Part shown: piece by piece, positions 34,427 to 44,528 of the stretch | How the letters are laid out: each line of letters starts with the position of its first letter | How positions within the stretch are numbered: position 1 is the first letter of the stretch | Assembly (NCBI RefSeq): GCF_010092445.1 | Contig: NZ_CP048031.1 | Coordinates: forward strand, 1,736,001-1,800,000 | Length of the DNA stretch: 64,000 bases | Source: Shewanella sp. Arc9-LZ | Lineage (GTDB): Bacteria > Pseudomonadota > Gammaproteobacteria > Enterobacterales > Shewanellaceae | Reading direction: 5' to 3' | The notes under the pieces: generated by a model | The model's database searches: none | Seen by the model: only the letters and a program-made list of their open reading frames with translations | Told to the model about the DNA's origin: nothing | Made by a program: the position numbers and the translations under genes

Positions 34427-36217
34427 TTATTGATTATAAAGTCTACGACCTTCACGCATGACTTGGATTAATTCTGGTGCGCTCATTTTCTTATCTAAAC
34501 GTTTTTTATAGTCTAAATCGTAAATGCGGTATTTACCGAAACGATCCAATACTGTTATTTCAGCTTTTTGATAAATGGCAAAGCGGCGGCTGTCGCCTAT
34601 GTAAACCCAGGTTTCATTATTAGGTTCTAACAAGCTGCGGCCTGAGCTGTAATCTGTACTTGGATTGGTGCAACCTAACACATGGCTTAGCAAGGTTGGC
34701 GCTATGCCGTAATGGCTGGTGCGGTAATTCACTTTATTACCATGGCTGTCGGGCCAATGGATTATTAGCGGCACTTTAACATTACCTGGCGATAAATCGC
34801 TGCGGGCGTCGCTGGTATTACTGGTAAAGACCTGGCCGTAAGTGCCAGTGATGAGCACAATGGTATCATCACTCACGTTATTGAATAGGCTTGCCAGTTG
34901 TTGGTCGATAAAGTTAAGTGATTGACGATATTGATTAAACAGCACCTTTTGCGCAGGCTTTAATGGCATGTGCGGTTTGATGGTTTGTACGCCTAAAAAT
35001 CCGACTGGGGTGTCGTAATCTTTTGGTGCGGTAAGATTCACTAAGGCAAACCACGGTTGTGTTTGTTTTGGCTGCCAAGCATTCACCGCATTAATGGTGT
35101 TGATATCGGCATCTGCGCTGCCATTATCGCCTTCGCTGATATGAATGTTTATACCGCTGAACATGGCGCTATTAGCGGCGTATTGATCATTTTCAGGCGC
35201 AAACATGGCTAATTGATAGCCTTGCTGTGACAACGTGTTGGTTAATATTGGGCTGGTGCTATCAAACTCTTTGCGATCGCTGTAGTTGCCTTGTAAGCCA
35301 TACATGAGGGTAAACATGCTGGTTTCAAAGTCGGTGCCACCGCTATAGTGATTCATAAAGCGCTGATTTTGAATACGATACTGGCTTAAGAACGGCATAG
35401 TGACACTGTCGACCATGTCTGCTCGTAGGCTGTCTATGCTGATAACCATAACATTGGGTTGGCTGTCTGCAGTACATTGCATCGGGCTGATGGGATAGCT
35501 CAGCTTACGTGATTTAGTGTTGCGAGACTCTGTTGACTGCATGCTGCTGTCAATGCCGTGATTTTCCATGAACGAGCGTGCTGTCGCAGGGTATGACACT
35601 GGATAGGCGTCGTCAAAACGGGTGACTTCAGTCATATTGGTCGCGTCGGCCCAGATATGAAATAAATGGCTGCTGACAAAACAGATACCGACAAACAGCA
35701 CTACTTTGTTGCCCCATTGTTTTTTCTGAATTTTGTCGATGCGTTTCCACAGATAATTGGCCGCGGTAAGCTCAACAATCACAATGACGATAGGTGTCAC
35801 TATGTATGAAGTGCTGTGTAATAGCGCATTGAGATCTTGCCAGGCTAAGTCGAACGCAAAAGGACTTAAATGGATACCGTAGTCGTCATAAATAATGGTG
35901 TCATACAGTAGGGCATATAAACCAAGAGAGGCAATAAATGCAGCAAAACCACGTAAGATTTTGGAGTAAGGTAATAATAAGGTAATCGGGAAAATAAAAA
36001 TTAAGTAACCGATAAAGGCTAAAAAGGTAAAATGACCTATGGTGCTGATTGACAGGTAAGCCCAACCAATAATGGTTTCTGGGTAGCCGACACTGCCAAT
36101 ATATCGAGCGCCAATTAACATCGCTAATATGCCATTAAAGAAGGCAAACCAGTGACCCCAATTAACTAAGCGTGACACTTTATCACGCGTCATTTGCTGC
36201 TTTTTGCGCTCGATCAT
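34427..36217 (-). CDS. yejM: Inner-membrane sulfatase-like protein YejM (PbgA/LapC), DUF3413
   Basis: A 596-aa protein with five N-terminal helices (about residues 12-190; for example LVNWGHWFAFFNGILAMLIG) and a periplasmic sulfatase-like domain that starts near QPNVMVISIDSLRADMV. In E. coli the essential homologue binds LPS and signals through LapB to control LpxC and thus LPS synthesis. It looks like a sulfatase but is not thought to act as one. The usual metal-binding residues are partly kept in the IDSLRAD block and near SHYGIAPTLLSHVLG. Length fits (586 aa in E. coli). The gene is followed by yejL and divergently by yejK, the conserved layout. Confidence 0.93.
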   Translation of the reverse strand: MIERKKQQMTRDKVSRLVNWGHWFAFFNGILAMLIGARYIGSVGYPETIIGWAYLSISTIGHFTFLAFIGYLIFIFPITLLLPYSKILRGFAAFIASLGLYALLYDTIIYDDYGIHLSPFAFDLAWQDLNALLHSTSYIVTPIVIVIVELTAANYLWKRIDKIQKKQWGNKVVLFVGICFVSSHLFHIWADATNMTEVTRFDDAYPVSYPATARSFMENHGIDSSMQSTESRNTKSRKLSYPISPMQCTADSQPNVMVISIDSLRADMVDSVTMPFLSQYRIQNQRFMNHYSGGTDFETSMFTLMYGLQGNYSDRKEFDSTSPILTNTLSQQGYQLAMFAPENDQYAANSAMFSGINIHISEGDNGSADADINTINAVNAWQPKQTQPWFALVNLTAPKDYDTPVGFLGVQTIKPHMPLKPAQKVLFNQYRQSLNFIDQQLASLFNNVSDDTIVLITGTYGQVFTSNTSDARSDLSPGNVKVPLIIHWPDSHGNKVNYRTSHYGIAPTLLSHVLGCTNPSTDYSSGRSLLEPNNETWVYIGDSRRFAIYQKAEITVLDRFGKYRIYDLDYKKRLDKKMSAPELIQVMREGRRLYNQ

Positions 36218-36302
36218 GTTAACTCGTATTCCTACGTTATTATCACAGGCTGTTTTCAGTGTAACTGATTGTTAGCATTAGTGATAAATTTTATTTAGTC
36301 GA

Positions 36303-36515
36303 TTACTTAACCGACTGTGTTAAGGCTTTGGCAAATTGCTCAGCAACTTTTTGGCGTGATTCACCAGGGACTTTTTTGTCGAGTAAATGGGTCACGCAAT
36401 TGCCCAATACCATAAGGCTTAAATCGGTAGGTGCTTGATGCTTAGCTAGTACTGCAAGCAGCTCGCTGATAAGTGCTTCAACTTGAGTGTTTGTGTATTT
36501 AGATTGAATTGCCAT
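36303..36515 (-). CDS. yejL: YejL family protein (DUF1414)
   Basis: A 70-aa small helical protein (SKYTNTQVEALISELLAVL and HQAPTDLSLMVLGNCVTHLL) matching the DUF1414/YejL family in length and in the Cys-Val-Thr segment. Function is unknown. It stands between yejM and the divergent yejK, the usual position for this gene. Its start is about 180 bp from yejK, so the two may share a promoter region. Confidence 0.93.
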   Translation of the reverse strand: MAIQSKYTNTQVEALISELLAVLAKHQAPTDLSLMVLGNCVTHLLDKKVPGESRQKVAEQFAKALTQSVK

Positions 36516-36698
36516 AGTCAGAAAACTTCAATAAATAATGAATTAGCTGCACATAATAACGGATTTAGCCGACGCTCGCCTCAAGTTTTATTCGCTGCAT
36601 GTGAGGAATATTGTAAACCCTTGTTCGATTTATACGGTTGGTCTGATATCATTCTTTTTTAAATTATCATCTGCGACAGACTAGGATTAACAAGGTTT

Positions 36699-37727
36699 AT
36701 GAGCATTAGTATTGAGCAAGCAATTATTCACGAAATTTCTCAAGACAGTCAGGGGCAAATGCGTTGTCGTTTACGCCCGCAACCGTTGTTGAATACTCAC
36801 GCCGTTGAAACCATGTTAGAAGAGTTACATCAAACCTATTCGGGTAAAGCGGGTAAGGGGTTTGGCTTTTTTGGAGCCCATGGCGATGATGGCGAAGCCA
36901 ACAGTGAATTTTCTGATGCACTAACCGGTTATCGCAAAGGCGATTTAGGTTTTGTTGAGTTTAGTGGTCAAGCGAGCCAACTGTTGCAACAAGAACTGGC
37001 CAAGTACGATTTTAGCCAAGGCGGTTTTTTGTTGATGTCTTGCTATACCAGCATGACGAGCGACTATTTATTTGTGGCGTTATTAAGCGCTAAGTCGTCG
37101 ATGACAGTATTAGATGACATGGAATTGTCGCAAAACAACCATTTAGATTTAAACAATATTCAATTAGCTGCGCGCATTGATTTAACTGAATGGCAGGCCG
37201 ATAAAAGCTCGCGTAAGTATATTTCGTTTATTCGTGGTCGTGCTGGCCGTAAAGTTGCCGATTTCTTTTTAGACTTTATGGGCTGTGTTGAAGGCGTTAA
37301 CATTAAAGCGCAAAACAAAACCCTGATCCATGCAGTTGAAGATTTTGTCGCAGGTAGTGAGCTTACCAAAGATGAACGCCAAGATTGTCGTAACAAGGTA
37401 TTTGATTATTGTTCTGAACGCGCAGGTTCCGGTGATGTGATTGAAGTTAAAGATTTAGCCGATGAGTTAGCTGATTCTGGTATGGATTCATTTTATGATT
37501 TTGCGTGTGGCGGCAGTTATGAGTTAGACGATGAGTTTCCGGCCGATAAAGCCAGTCTACGCAGCTTGAAGAAGTTTTCAGGCACAGGCGGCGGAGTTAC
37601 CTTGAGCTTTGATGGCGGCCATTTAGGTGAACGGGTTATTTATGATCCGATATCTGACACTATTTTGATTAAAGGCGTGCCAGCCAATTTGAAAGACCAA
37701 TTAGACCGTCGCTTAAAAGGCGAATAA
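36699..37727 (+). CDS. yejK: Nucleoid-associated protein YejK (NdpA)
   Basis: A 342-aa nucleoid-associated protein of the NdpA family. The start [16 protein letters not shown] and the block [19 protein letters not shown], then [20 protein letters not shown], are typical of the family. Length matches E. coli YejK (335 aa). It binds DNA without strong sequence preference. It is divergent from yejL-yejM, the conserved layout. A compact terminator follows at 37756. Confidence 0.93.
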   Translation: MSISIEQAIIHEISQDSQGQMRCRLRPQPLLNTHAVETMLEELHQTYSGKAGKGFGFFGAHGDDGEANSEFSDALTGYRKGDLGFVEFSGQASQLLQQELAKYDFSQGGFLLMSCYTSMTSDYLFVALLSAKSSMTVLDDMELSQNNHLDLNNIQLAARIDLTEWQADKSSRKYISFIRGRAGRKVADFFLDFMGCVEGVNIKAQNKTLIHAVEDFVAGSELTKDERQDCRNKVFDYCSERAGSGDVIEVKDLADELADSGMDSFYDFACGGSYELDDEFPADKASLRSLKKFSGTGGGVTLSFDGGHLGERVIYDPISDTILIKGVPANLKDQLDRRLKGE

Positions 37728-38177
37728 CTTAAGCTTATTTGGTGTTGTTACAACAGCGTCCTATTTGGGCGCTTTTTTATGAGCGAAGATAATAGCGAGT
37801 CTAGGTTTAACGCGTGCTATGCTTTGGTGGGTTAGCGAGTAAAGCGAGCTAACATGTTGTTGGATCTAGTGTTGCGTGTGAACTTTGGGTTCAATAGCGT
37901 GCAGAGTGACATTAATTTACGCAGATTTTTATATCAATTTACTGATGCTTAAATCGTGTCAATGGCGGTGAACTTTGCAACGTTTTATTTGGATTTATAT
38001 AACGGCTTAGCTCATGGCTTATTTAGCAAATTACCGATCAAATTATCTAACTGGTACGATTTTTGGCGCAGTTGAATATTTTACTTTTCATTCATTTGTA
38101 GTTGAGTAAACTAGCGCCACTTTTTGAGTGTTTTTGTTTGTTATGCTTGTAATAGCCTAACGGACTTTGGGGGAGCG
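37728..38177. other. Intergenic region between yejK and corA
   Basis: A 450-bp gap. The left end carries the yejK terminator (37756-37778). The rest has no supported gene. A Mg2+-responsive leader would be conceivable upstream of corA, but I found no matching structure by eye. Confidence 0.5.
37756..37778 (+). terminator. Intrinsic terminator after yejK
   Basis: GCGTCC-TATTT-GGGCGC gives a 6-bp stem with one G-U pair, followed by six Ts, 29 bp after the stop. Confidence 0.8.
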
Positions 38178-39125
38178 ATGATCACTGCATACGCCTATCA
38201 AAATAGAGAATTAATCACCACCGAATTGAGTGTGGGCGATAAAGTGCCTGAGTCGACATTGTGGTTAGATTTATTAAAACCCGACGACGAAGAGCGTCAA
38301 TGGTTGAGGCTATTCTCTGCTGAAGAAGTACCTGACGAAGAAGATATTAAAGAAATTGAGGCTTCGGCGCGTTTTTACCAAAACCAAGACGGTTTACACA
38401 TTAACTCGTTGTTTCCACAGCGGGTGAGTTCAGATGTACGCGCAGTGAACGTGTCGTTTAACTTGCGAGAACGTTTTTTGCTAACAATACGTGAAGAAGA
38501 TGTCGGCCTTATTCGTTTACTGCGTAATTACCTACGTTTAGGGCGCTTGGATATTACCACTCCACAAGGCTTATTGTTAGAGCTCTTTACTTTGAAAGTT
38601 GATTATCTATCTGACTTAATTGAAGATATTTATAGTATTTTAGAAAATGTTGGCGAGCAAGTATTTAATGACGAAGAGCTTGACGGTGTTTTTAAACTGA
38701 TTACCTTGCAAGAAGATTCGAACGGTAAAATTCGATTGAGTTTGTTGGATACTCAGCGTTCATTACGTTATATGCAACGTTATTATCGTGACCGATTGTC
38801 AGATGAAAACTTGAAAGACATTCGTGAGATGCTATCTGACATTGAATCATTGATGCCACACAGCCAGTTTATTTTCGACAAGTTACAATTCTTACTGGAT
38901 GCAGCGATGGGATTCAGTGGCTTGCAACAAAACAAAATCATTAAGATATTTTCGGTGTCGGCGGTAGTATTTTTACCCCCTACGTTAATTGCCAGCAGTT
39001 ATGGGATGAACTTTCATATTATGCCAGAACTCGACTGGCGGTTTGGCTACCCAATGGCAGTGGCATTAATGCTAGCCAGTGCAGCAGGAACCTACTTTTT
39101 CTTTAAACGGAAAGGTTGGTTATAA
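38178..39125 (+). CDS. corA: CorA family magnesium/cobalt transporter
   Basis: A 315-aa channel protein for Mg2+ (also Co2+ and Ni2+). The long N-terminal cytoplasmic domain is acidic and helical. The two C-terminal membrane helices surround the pore signature YGMNFHIMPEL (GMN motif), and the protein ends FFKRKGWL. The start at 38178 is preceded by GGGAG and matches the usual MITAYAYQ start. The frame runs 18 codons further upstream without a start signal. It stands alone and ends with a strong terminator. Confidence 0.95.
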   Translation: MITAYAYQNRELITTELSVGDKVPESTLWLDLLKPDDEERQWLRLFSAEEVPDEEDIKEIEASARFYQNQDGLHINSLFPQRVSSDVRAVNVSFNLRERFLLTIREEDVGLIRLLRNYLRLGRLDITTPQGLLLELFTLKVDYLSDLIEDIYSILENVGEQVFNDEELDGVFKLITLQEDSNGKIRLSLLDTQRSLRYMQRYYRDRLSDENLKDIREMLSDIESLMPHSQFIFDKLQFLLDAAMGFSGLQQNKIIKIFSVSAVVFLPPTLIASSYGMNFHIMPELDWRFGYPMAVALMLASAAGTYFFFKRKGWL

Positions 39126-39151
39126 CGCAATTTATTTTAGACAAAATAATG

Positions 39152-39183
39152 CCATCAATTGTTGCCGATTGATGGTTTTTTTT
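39152..39183 (+). terminator. Intrinsic terminator after corA
   Basis: CCATCAAT and ATTGATGG pair perfectly around eight bases and are followed by eight Ts. It is 27 bp after the stop. Confidence 0.85.
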
Positions 39184-39283
39184 ATGTCTCAAATACTTGA
39201 GTTGGCTAGGGTAAATAAACTGAAATGGTGTTATGTAAGTCACTCATTAAAGAGATGAAATAGTCTATGTTATCTGCAGCACA

Positions 39284-40534
39284 CTAGTTTTGGCCAATAC
39301 CTAAGCTGATTTGTTCTCTAGGATTGAGGTATTTATGGATTTTTTCTGGCAACGCTGCGGCAGGTAGACTGCGAACAATAGTTAAGCCTTCATCTTGTAA
39401 ACTGATGATGGGGGCTAAATCTTTGGGTACCAGTTGGTCGTAAACCACAATGTTAGGGCACAATAGCTTTTGCAAGTTTACCGACATAACCATGGCAAAT
39501 TGGCCACTGGATAATTCAATAATGCTGCCAGGCGGATAAATACCTAACATTTTGATTAACATGCTAATATATTCAGTATTGAGTTTGTTTTTATAGTTTT
39601 TATACAGTAACCCCAAGGCGATACTTGGCGGTTTTCCTTTGGTTTGGTTGGTGCCATTACTCAAATTGTCGTATTCGTTAACCACGGCGATTAACTGCGA
39701 CAGCTTGTCTAATTTGTCGGCTTTGAGCCCTTGTGGGTAGCCACTGCCATCTAAAAATTCGTGATGATTAGCAATTAACGGTTTGGCTTCGTCTGGAAAG
39801 CTGTCAGCGAGTTTAAGAAAATTAATGCTCATTAATGGGTGTTGTTTAATGAAGTTTTCTTCTGGTGTGGTAAGAGGCACTCGCTTATTGATAATGTTAC
39901 TCGGAACTTTGAGTTTACCTATATCGTGAAATAACCCACCAATACCAATCGTTTCAACTTCTTCGCGGCTCCAACCTAGCTCTTTTGCCATTAACATACA
40001 CAACATGGCGACGTTGAGTGAATGGTGATAAATATGCTCATCATTTTTGGCATCGCCCATTAAATGTAAGGCTAAATTATCGCTATTGAGTAGCATGGTG
40101 GTCATGTTGCTGATGAGGTCTTTCGCTTCACTGACCGCATTGAGTGGTCGGCTACTGATTTTAGAGACCATTGAACGCATCATCGACACTGAGCGATTAA
40201 ATTGTTGTTCGGTTTTCTTTAAATCTCGTTTGAGCTTTTGTTGCTCATCTATTTTGGCCGACTTCTGGTTAATCATTTGCTCTTTTAGTGCGTTGAGGGC
40301 CTGCTCGTCGGGTTTAGAGGTGTTGGCATTCTCGGACGTTACAGGCTCAATATCGCTTTTTTCGGGATCAAAAAAAACATCTTTTAGCCCTAAGCCTTTG
40401 ATAAGTTCAATTTGTGCAGCGTCTTTAATTTTAAAACTGCTAAACAGGAAAGGGTGGTCTTTCCAGGAAATTGGCAAGCGGATAAAGGTACCCACTTCTA
40501 ATTGTTCTACAGCGATTTTTTGGTTTTTTTTCAT
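39284..40534 (-). CDS. HD-GYP domain c-di-GMP phosphodiesterase with N-terminal DUF3391
   Basis: A 416-aa protein from the ATG at 40534 (MKKNQKIAVEQLEVG). A TTG two codons upstream is less likely. The N-terminal block (VGTFIRLPISWKDHPFLFSSFKI...DVFFDPEKS) is the DUF3391 domain found before HD-GYP domains, and a short helical linker follows. The catalytic domain holds GIGGLFHDIGKLKVP (HD motif) and HHEFLDGSGYPQGLKADKL (GYP motif), both intact. No receiver is present, so input is probably not by phosphorylation. It is divergent from the 2OG oxygenase gene. Confidence 0.92.
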   Translation of the reverse strand: MKKNQKIAVEQLEVGTFIRLPISWKDHPFLFSSFKIKDAAQIELIKGLGLKDVFFDPEKSDIEPVTSENANTSKPDEQALNALKEQMINQKSAKIDEQQKLKRDLKKTEQQFNRSVSMMRSMVSKISSRPLNAVSEAKDLISNMTTMLLNSDNLALHLMGDAKNDEHIYHHSLNVAMLCMLMAKELGWSREEVETIGIGGLFHDIGKLKVPSNIINKRVPLTTPEENFIKQHPLMSINFLKLADSFPDEAKPLIANHHEFLDGSGYPQGLKADKLDKLSQLIAVVNEYDNLSNGTNQTKGKPPSIALGLLYKNYKNKLNTEYISMLIKMLGIYPPGSIIELSSGQFAMVMSVNLQKLLCPNIVVYDQLVPKDLAPIISLQDEGLTIVRSLPAAALPEKIHKYLNPREQISLGIGQN

Positions 40535-40649
40535 ATTCAATCGATAGTTACTTTGAAGAACAATGAGCTATGTTATGTATTGCCCTTTACAGGCACTTTA
40601 ATTGCGTGGCAGCATACTACTATAAATAAATTAACAATAGTCACTCCCT

Positions 40650-41345
40650 ATGGATTTTATTGAAGTATATCCCAACGCGATAAGTAATGATTTATGTGAT
40701 CGCTTAATTGCAGCATTTGAAACGCATCCGAGTGTAGGGCCAGGCCATACAGGTTTTGGCGTAGATACCGAGAAAAAGCGCAGTCGTGATTTAATGTTAG
40801 ATGCTTTTGATGATTTAGCTGAATTAAAAAATGAACTTTTAGCGGCGACATTTACCCATATTAGCGATTATTTTACCCAATACTCGTTAACCTTAATGGG
40901 AGCGGTTTCTGTACAAGTAGCAGATGAAAATGGTCAACCGCAAACGTTAACGCCTGATAATTTTGAGGTATTGGGTCGGCCAAGGGCAGCGGCATTAACT
41001 AAATATTTGTATCGCAGTGGTACGATTAATGTGCAGCATTATCAGCAAGGTGTGGGTGGATATCCGCATTGGCATTCAGAGCAGTATCCACAGAATGGCC
41101 ATAATGAGGCGCTTCATCGGGTGGTGTTATACATGTTTTACCTGAATGATGTTGAAGAGGGCGGCGAAACAGAATTTTATTATCAACAACGTAAAATAAG
41201 CCCTAAAAAAGGCACTATGGTGATTGCTCCAGCCGGTTTTACACACAGCCATCGTGGCAATGTGCCCATTAGTAACGATAAATATATTGCGACTTCTTGG
41301 GCGATGTTTAATCGTGCCGAGCAACTTTATGCGCCATTAAGTTAG
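40650..41345 (+). CDS. 2OG-Fe(II) oxygenase (prolyl 4-hydroxylase-like)
   Basis: A 231-aa double-stranded beta-helix enzyme. Iron ligands are visible in YPHWHSEQYP (His142 and Glu144) and in FTHSHRGNVP (His199 or His201). A basic residue for 2-oxoglutarate would lie in SNDKYIATSW (Lys211). The start MDFIEVYPNAISNDLCDRLI is the usual prolyl-hydroxylase alpha-subunit-like opening. The substrate is unknown. The first ligand pair is H-x-E rather than the more usual H-x-D. The gene is monocistronic, divergent from the HD-GYP gene. Confidence 0.82.
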   Translation: MDFIEVYPNAISNDLCDRLIAAFETHPSVGPGHTGFGVDTEKKRSRDLMLDAFDDLAELKNELLAATFTHISDYFTQYSLTLMGAVSVQVADENGQPQTLTPDNFEVLGRPRAAALTKYLYRSGTINVQHYQQGVGGYPHWHSEQYPQNGHNEALHRVVLYMFYLNDVEEGGETEFYYQQRKISPKKGTMVIAPAGFTHSHRGNVPISNDKYIATSWAMFNRAEQLYAPLS

Positions 41346-41415
41346 TGATTACTGTTGGGTAAAACCAGTTGTGGCTTTATATGCTTATTTGATTGATGAC
41401 TTTGTTGCTGCGTGC

Positions 41416-42768
41416 TTATGCCGTTGCGGGGAGTTGAATGACAAAAGCTGCTCCGCCAAGCTCGCTAGTACCAATGGTCATTGTGCCGCCATAACTGCTA
41501 ACGAGCTCATGGCATACTGCTAGACCAATTCCTTGTCCCGATGATTGAGTGTCGGCTCTCATACCGCGTTGGATTATTTTTTGTTTAATGGCGTGGTCTA
41601 CGCCGGGGCCGTCATCTTCAACACTGAGTTGGATGATATTGTTATCGAGGCTCGCGGCGCTGATCATGACGTTATTGCCACATAAGCGAAATGCATTTTC
41701 CAGTAAATTACCCAATAGCTCCATTACATCGCCTTTGCTGAGTGGTAGTTGCAATGATGCTGATATGTTTAGGGTGAATATGACATGTTTGTCTCGATAT
41801 ATTTTATCGAGCATTTGCGCAAGTTGTTGAGCAATCGGTGCGATAGCGGTTTGTTGTTGACGTAAGCCTTGTTGGCCTAACATGGCACGCTTGAGTTGAT
41901 ACTGTACTAAATGATCCATGTCATTTATTTGTTCAAGTATTTTTTTGTGCTGTTGCTGACGATCTAATGAGTCATCGTCAATGATGGCAATACTGGCGGC
42001 GAGACGCGTTTTTAAACTGTGAGCAAGGTCGTTCATGGCATTTTGATAGCGCGTTTGACGTTGATCTGTTTGGTCCATAAGTTGATTTAATGCCGTGGTG
42101 ATGCCTTGTAATTCAACGGGGTAATCTTGTGATAGGCTTTTTTTATGTCCTTGTTGCAGCTGTATCAACTCTTGTTTCAGCTTCGTTAATGGCCGCATTC
42201 CCCAGTAGGCTGCACTTACTAGCAGTAACAGTGCAATAGCCATTACCATTGCCAATCTAAAATAAGTGAGTCGATTAAATTGACTGAGTTCAGTTTTCAA
42301 TGCGGTGGCGTCTTTTAAAATCAATAGATGATACATTTCGGTTTCAACGTCAATGCTGAGCAAGTAAGCAAAGTAACTTTGTTGGTCATTAAAATTGAGG
42401 TAGAACGGTGGGAAATCATCTTTTATATCAAGATATTGTTCACAAATGTTATTCAAGTTTAAGCTGATAGCGAAGTCAGAACGCCATAAGGTGTTATAGC
42501 TGCTATTGCAGGTAGCCATAATGTATTGCGTGTCGACGTCGTCACCTTCACGGGCCTGGGTGATAGGGATTAGATTGTTTTCGCGAAACTCAGCGGCAAT
42601 GATGGGTAGTTGAGCTATTAAGGCGCTGGTGGTTTGGTTATAGCGATTTTGGGCATGGAGCAAGGTAATTAACCAGGCCAGACCAAATCCTACTAACGCG
42701 ATAATACCCAAGGAGGTTAAGAACATCCTGGTAAGCAGACGTTTTTTAGGTCGTAAAATTAGTCGCAT
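41416..42768 (-). CDS. Sensor histidine kinase, PhoQ-like
   Basis: A 450-aa membrane kinase. Two helices (about residues 15-37 and 170-190) flank a periplasmic sensor of about 130 residues rich in acidic patches (for example DIKDDFPPFY). Then come a HAMP-like linker, a dimerisation domain with His250 (NDLAHSLKTRLA) and an HATPase domain with LLENAFRLCGN (N box), DDGPGV (G1) and GQGIGLAVCH (G2). Acidic periplasmic patches in PhoQ bind Mg2+. The regulator gene lies immediately upstream, overlapping by 10 bp (42759-42768). Confidence 0.9.
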   Translation of the reverse strand: MRLILRPKKRLLTRMFLTSLGIIALVGFGLAWLITLLHAQNRYNQTTSALIAQLPIIAAEFRENNLIPITQAREGDDVDTQYIMATCNSSYNTLWRSDFAISLNLNNICEQYLDIKDDFPPFYLNFNDQQSYFAYLLSIDVETEMYHLLILKDATALKTELSQFNRLTYFRLAMVMAIALLLLVSAAYWGMRPLTKLKQELIQLQQGHKKSLSQDYPVELQGITTALNQLMDQTDQRQTRYQNAMNDLAHSLKTRLAASIAIIDDDSLDRQQQHKKILEQINDMDHLVQYQLKRAMLGQQGLRQQQTAIAPIAQQLAQMLDKIYRDKHVIFTLNISASLQLPLSKGDVMELLGNLLENAFRLCGNNVMISAASLDNNIIQLSVEDDGPGVDHAIKQKIIQRGMRADTQSSGQGIGLAVCHELVSSYGGTMTIGTSELGGAAFVIQLPATA

Positions 42769-43433
42769 GGGTGGTTAAATTTATATCCTTGGCCGCGAAG
42801 GGTAATGATGGACTGTTCTATTCCACCTTGAGCAAGTTTCTTTCTTAATCGGCTGACCATCACTTCAATAGTGTTGGGATCGCCTTCTTTGTCGGCATAG
42901 ACCACATCCAGTAAACGCTGTTTAGCGACAACCTCATGGCAATGGCGCATCAAGTATTCCAGAATAAGGTATTCAAAGGCAGTTATGTCTAATGGTGTTT
43001 GGTTTAGCGTTACATGTTTTGCCGCGACATCTATTTGCAGAGCACCGCTGGTGATGGTTGAGCGAACAAAACCACTGCTGCGGCGCACTATGGCATCAAG
43101 TCTGGCGATGAGTTCTTCTTTTTGAAATGGTTTAACTAAGTAGTCGTCTGCACCAGCATTGAGCCCTTCGACTTTATCTTGCCACGTTAGTCGAGCGGTT
43201 AAAATTAGAATCGGCGCTTTAACATCTGCATTACGCAGCATTTTGATTAGACTTATTCCATCTTGATCGGGTAAGCCTAAATCAATAATAGCAGCATCAA
43301 TAGGATAATTAGTGGCTTGATAAAATCCTTCTTTTGCGGTTAATGCCACTTGCACTTGATTACCTTGATCTGATAACTGCACCTGTAAATGGTGTGACAA
43401 CAGAGGGTCGTCTTCAATAACCAATATGCGCAT
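42759..43433 (-). CDS. Response regulator, OmpR family, PhoP-like
   Basis: A 224-aa regulator. The receiver (residues 1-118) has phospho-acceptor Asp51 (AAIIDLGLPDQDG), TWQDKVEGLNAGADDYLVKPF and a Lys at the end of beta-5. The winged-helix domain (about 125-224) ends ITLRGQGYKFNHP, the OmpR-type wing. Block-by-block it resembles E. coli PhoP (IVDLGLPDEDG, WQDKVEVLSAGADDY). It overlaps the kinase gene by 10 bp. It is divergent from the ABC importer genes, a likely but unproven target. Confidence 0.92.
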   Translation of the reverse strand: MRILVIEDDPLLSHHLQVQLSDQGNQVQVALTAKEGFYQATNYPIDAAIIDLGLPDQDGISLIKMLRNADVKAPILILTARLTWQDKVEGLNAGADDYLVKPFQKEELIARLDAIVRRSSGFVRSTITSGALQIDVAAKHVTLNQTPLDITAFEYLILEYLMRHCHEVVAKQRLLDVVYADKEGDPNTIEVMVSRLRKKLAQGGIEQSIITLRGQGYKFNHPCD

Positions 43434-43673
43434 AATCCATCCTTGTTAAGCCGTCACTTTATGTGAAATGTGCTTGGCCAATATTACCCTACAAGTTGGT
43501 ACGGTTAAATATTAACCAAACTTTTTATGATGGTTATATTAAAACTTATTATCATTATGGTCATCGTAGTAATTATTCTTGCTAACATTTCACACTGAAT
43601 GGGCTTTGTCGGTGTAATCAGGTATCAGGTAAGTTAGAATAGGGTTATTGACAGACTAACTTTTAAGATTGAG

Positions 43674-44528
43674 ATGAAACTAACACATTTATTATCGGCT
43701 AGCTTTTTAAGTTTATTTTCGACAGTTGCATTAAGTGCAACGTTTACCTTTACGGCTATCCCTGATGAAGATGAAAGTCAGCTTCGGACTCGCTTTGATA
43801 AAGTGGCTGATTATTTAACCGAGCAGTTGGGCGTGGAAGTGAAATATATTCCGGTAAAGTCATATTCTGCAGCGGTAACAGCATTTCGTAATAACCAAGT
43901 ACAACTTGCTTGGTTTGGTGGTTTATCTGGTGTGCAAGCGCGTCGTTTAGTGCCAGGTTCTGAGGCTATTGCCCAAGGTTTTGAAGATCAGTTTTTCAAG
44001 AGTTATTTGATTGCTCATAAATCTACTGAAATGGCTGCTTCAACTAATTTTCCTTCATTGAATGATTATACCTTTACCTTTGGTTCTAAAGACTCAACTT
44101 CAGGCCGTTTGATGCCACAGTATTTTATTGAAAAAAATACCGGTAAGCCAATTGAACAAATTTTTAAACGCATTGGTTTTTCTGGCGACCATAGCCGTAC
44201 TATCAGCCAAGTTGAAGCAGGTGTTTATCAAGTCGGCGCGGTTAATTACAAAGTGTGGGACACCGCCGTTGAGAAAGGTGAAGTTGATACCAGCAAAGTG
44301 AAAGTCATTTGGGAAAGCCCTACTTACCCTGATTATCAATGGACGGTGCATTCGGGTGTTGATGAGACGTTTGGTGCAGGCTTTAAAGAAAAGCTGACTA
44401 AAACGTTAATTGGTATGACGGATAAAGATTTGTTAGCCAGCTTCCCACGTGAGTCGTTTGTACCGGCTAAAAATAGCGATTATGAACCGATTGAGCGCGT
44501 GGCAAAAACAATTGGAATGCTCGATTAA
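43674..44528 (+). CDS. PhnD-family periplasmic binding protein of an ABC importer (possibly selenate)
   Basis: A 284-aa exported protein with a signal peptide (LLSASFLSLFSTVALSA) and a PhnD/SsuA-type fold. The opening FTFTAIPDEDESQLRTRF and the block NNQVQLAWFGGLSGVQAR are typical of the subfamily often annotated as putative selenate binding protein. This same fold binds phosphonates, phosphite or related oxyanions, so the ligand is not certain. The stop overlaps the start of the ATPase gene by one base (TAATG). An ATP-binding and a permease gene follow. The gene is divergent from the PhoP-like regulator. Confidence 0.83.
   Translation: MKLTHLLSASFLSLFSTVALSATFTFTAIPDEDESQLRTRFDKVADYLTEQLGVEVKYIPVKSYSAAVTAFRNNQVQLAWFGGLSGVQARRLVPGSEAIAQGFEDQFFKSYLIAHKSTEMAASTNFPSLNDYTFTFGSKDSTSGRLMPQYFIEKNTGKPIEQIFKRIGFSGDHSRTISQVEAGVYQVGAVNYKVWDTAVEKGEVDTSKVKVIWESPTYPDYQWTVHSGVDETFGAGFKEKLTKTLIGMTDKDLLASFPRESFVPAKNSDYEPIERVAKTIGMLD

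Noticed and set aside
43648..43653. TTGACA upstream of the ABC binding-protein gene as a -35 box
   Set aside because: It is only about 20 bp from the ATG, so its -10 box would fall at the start codon.
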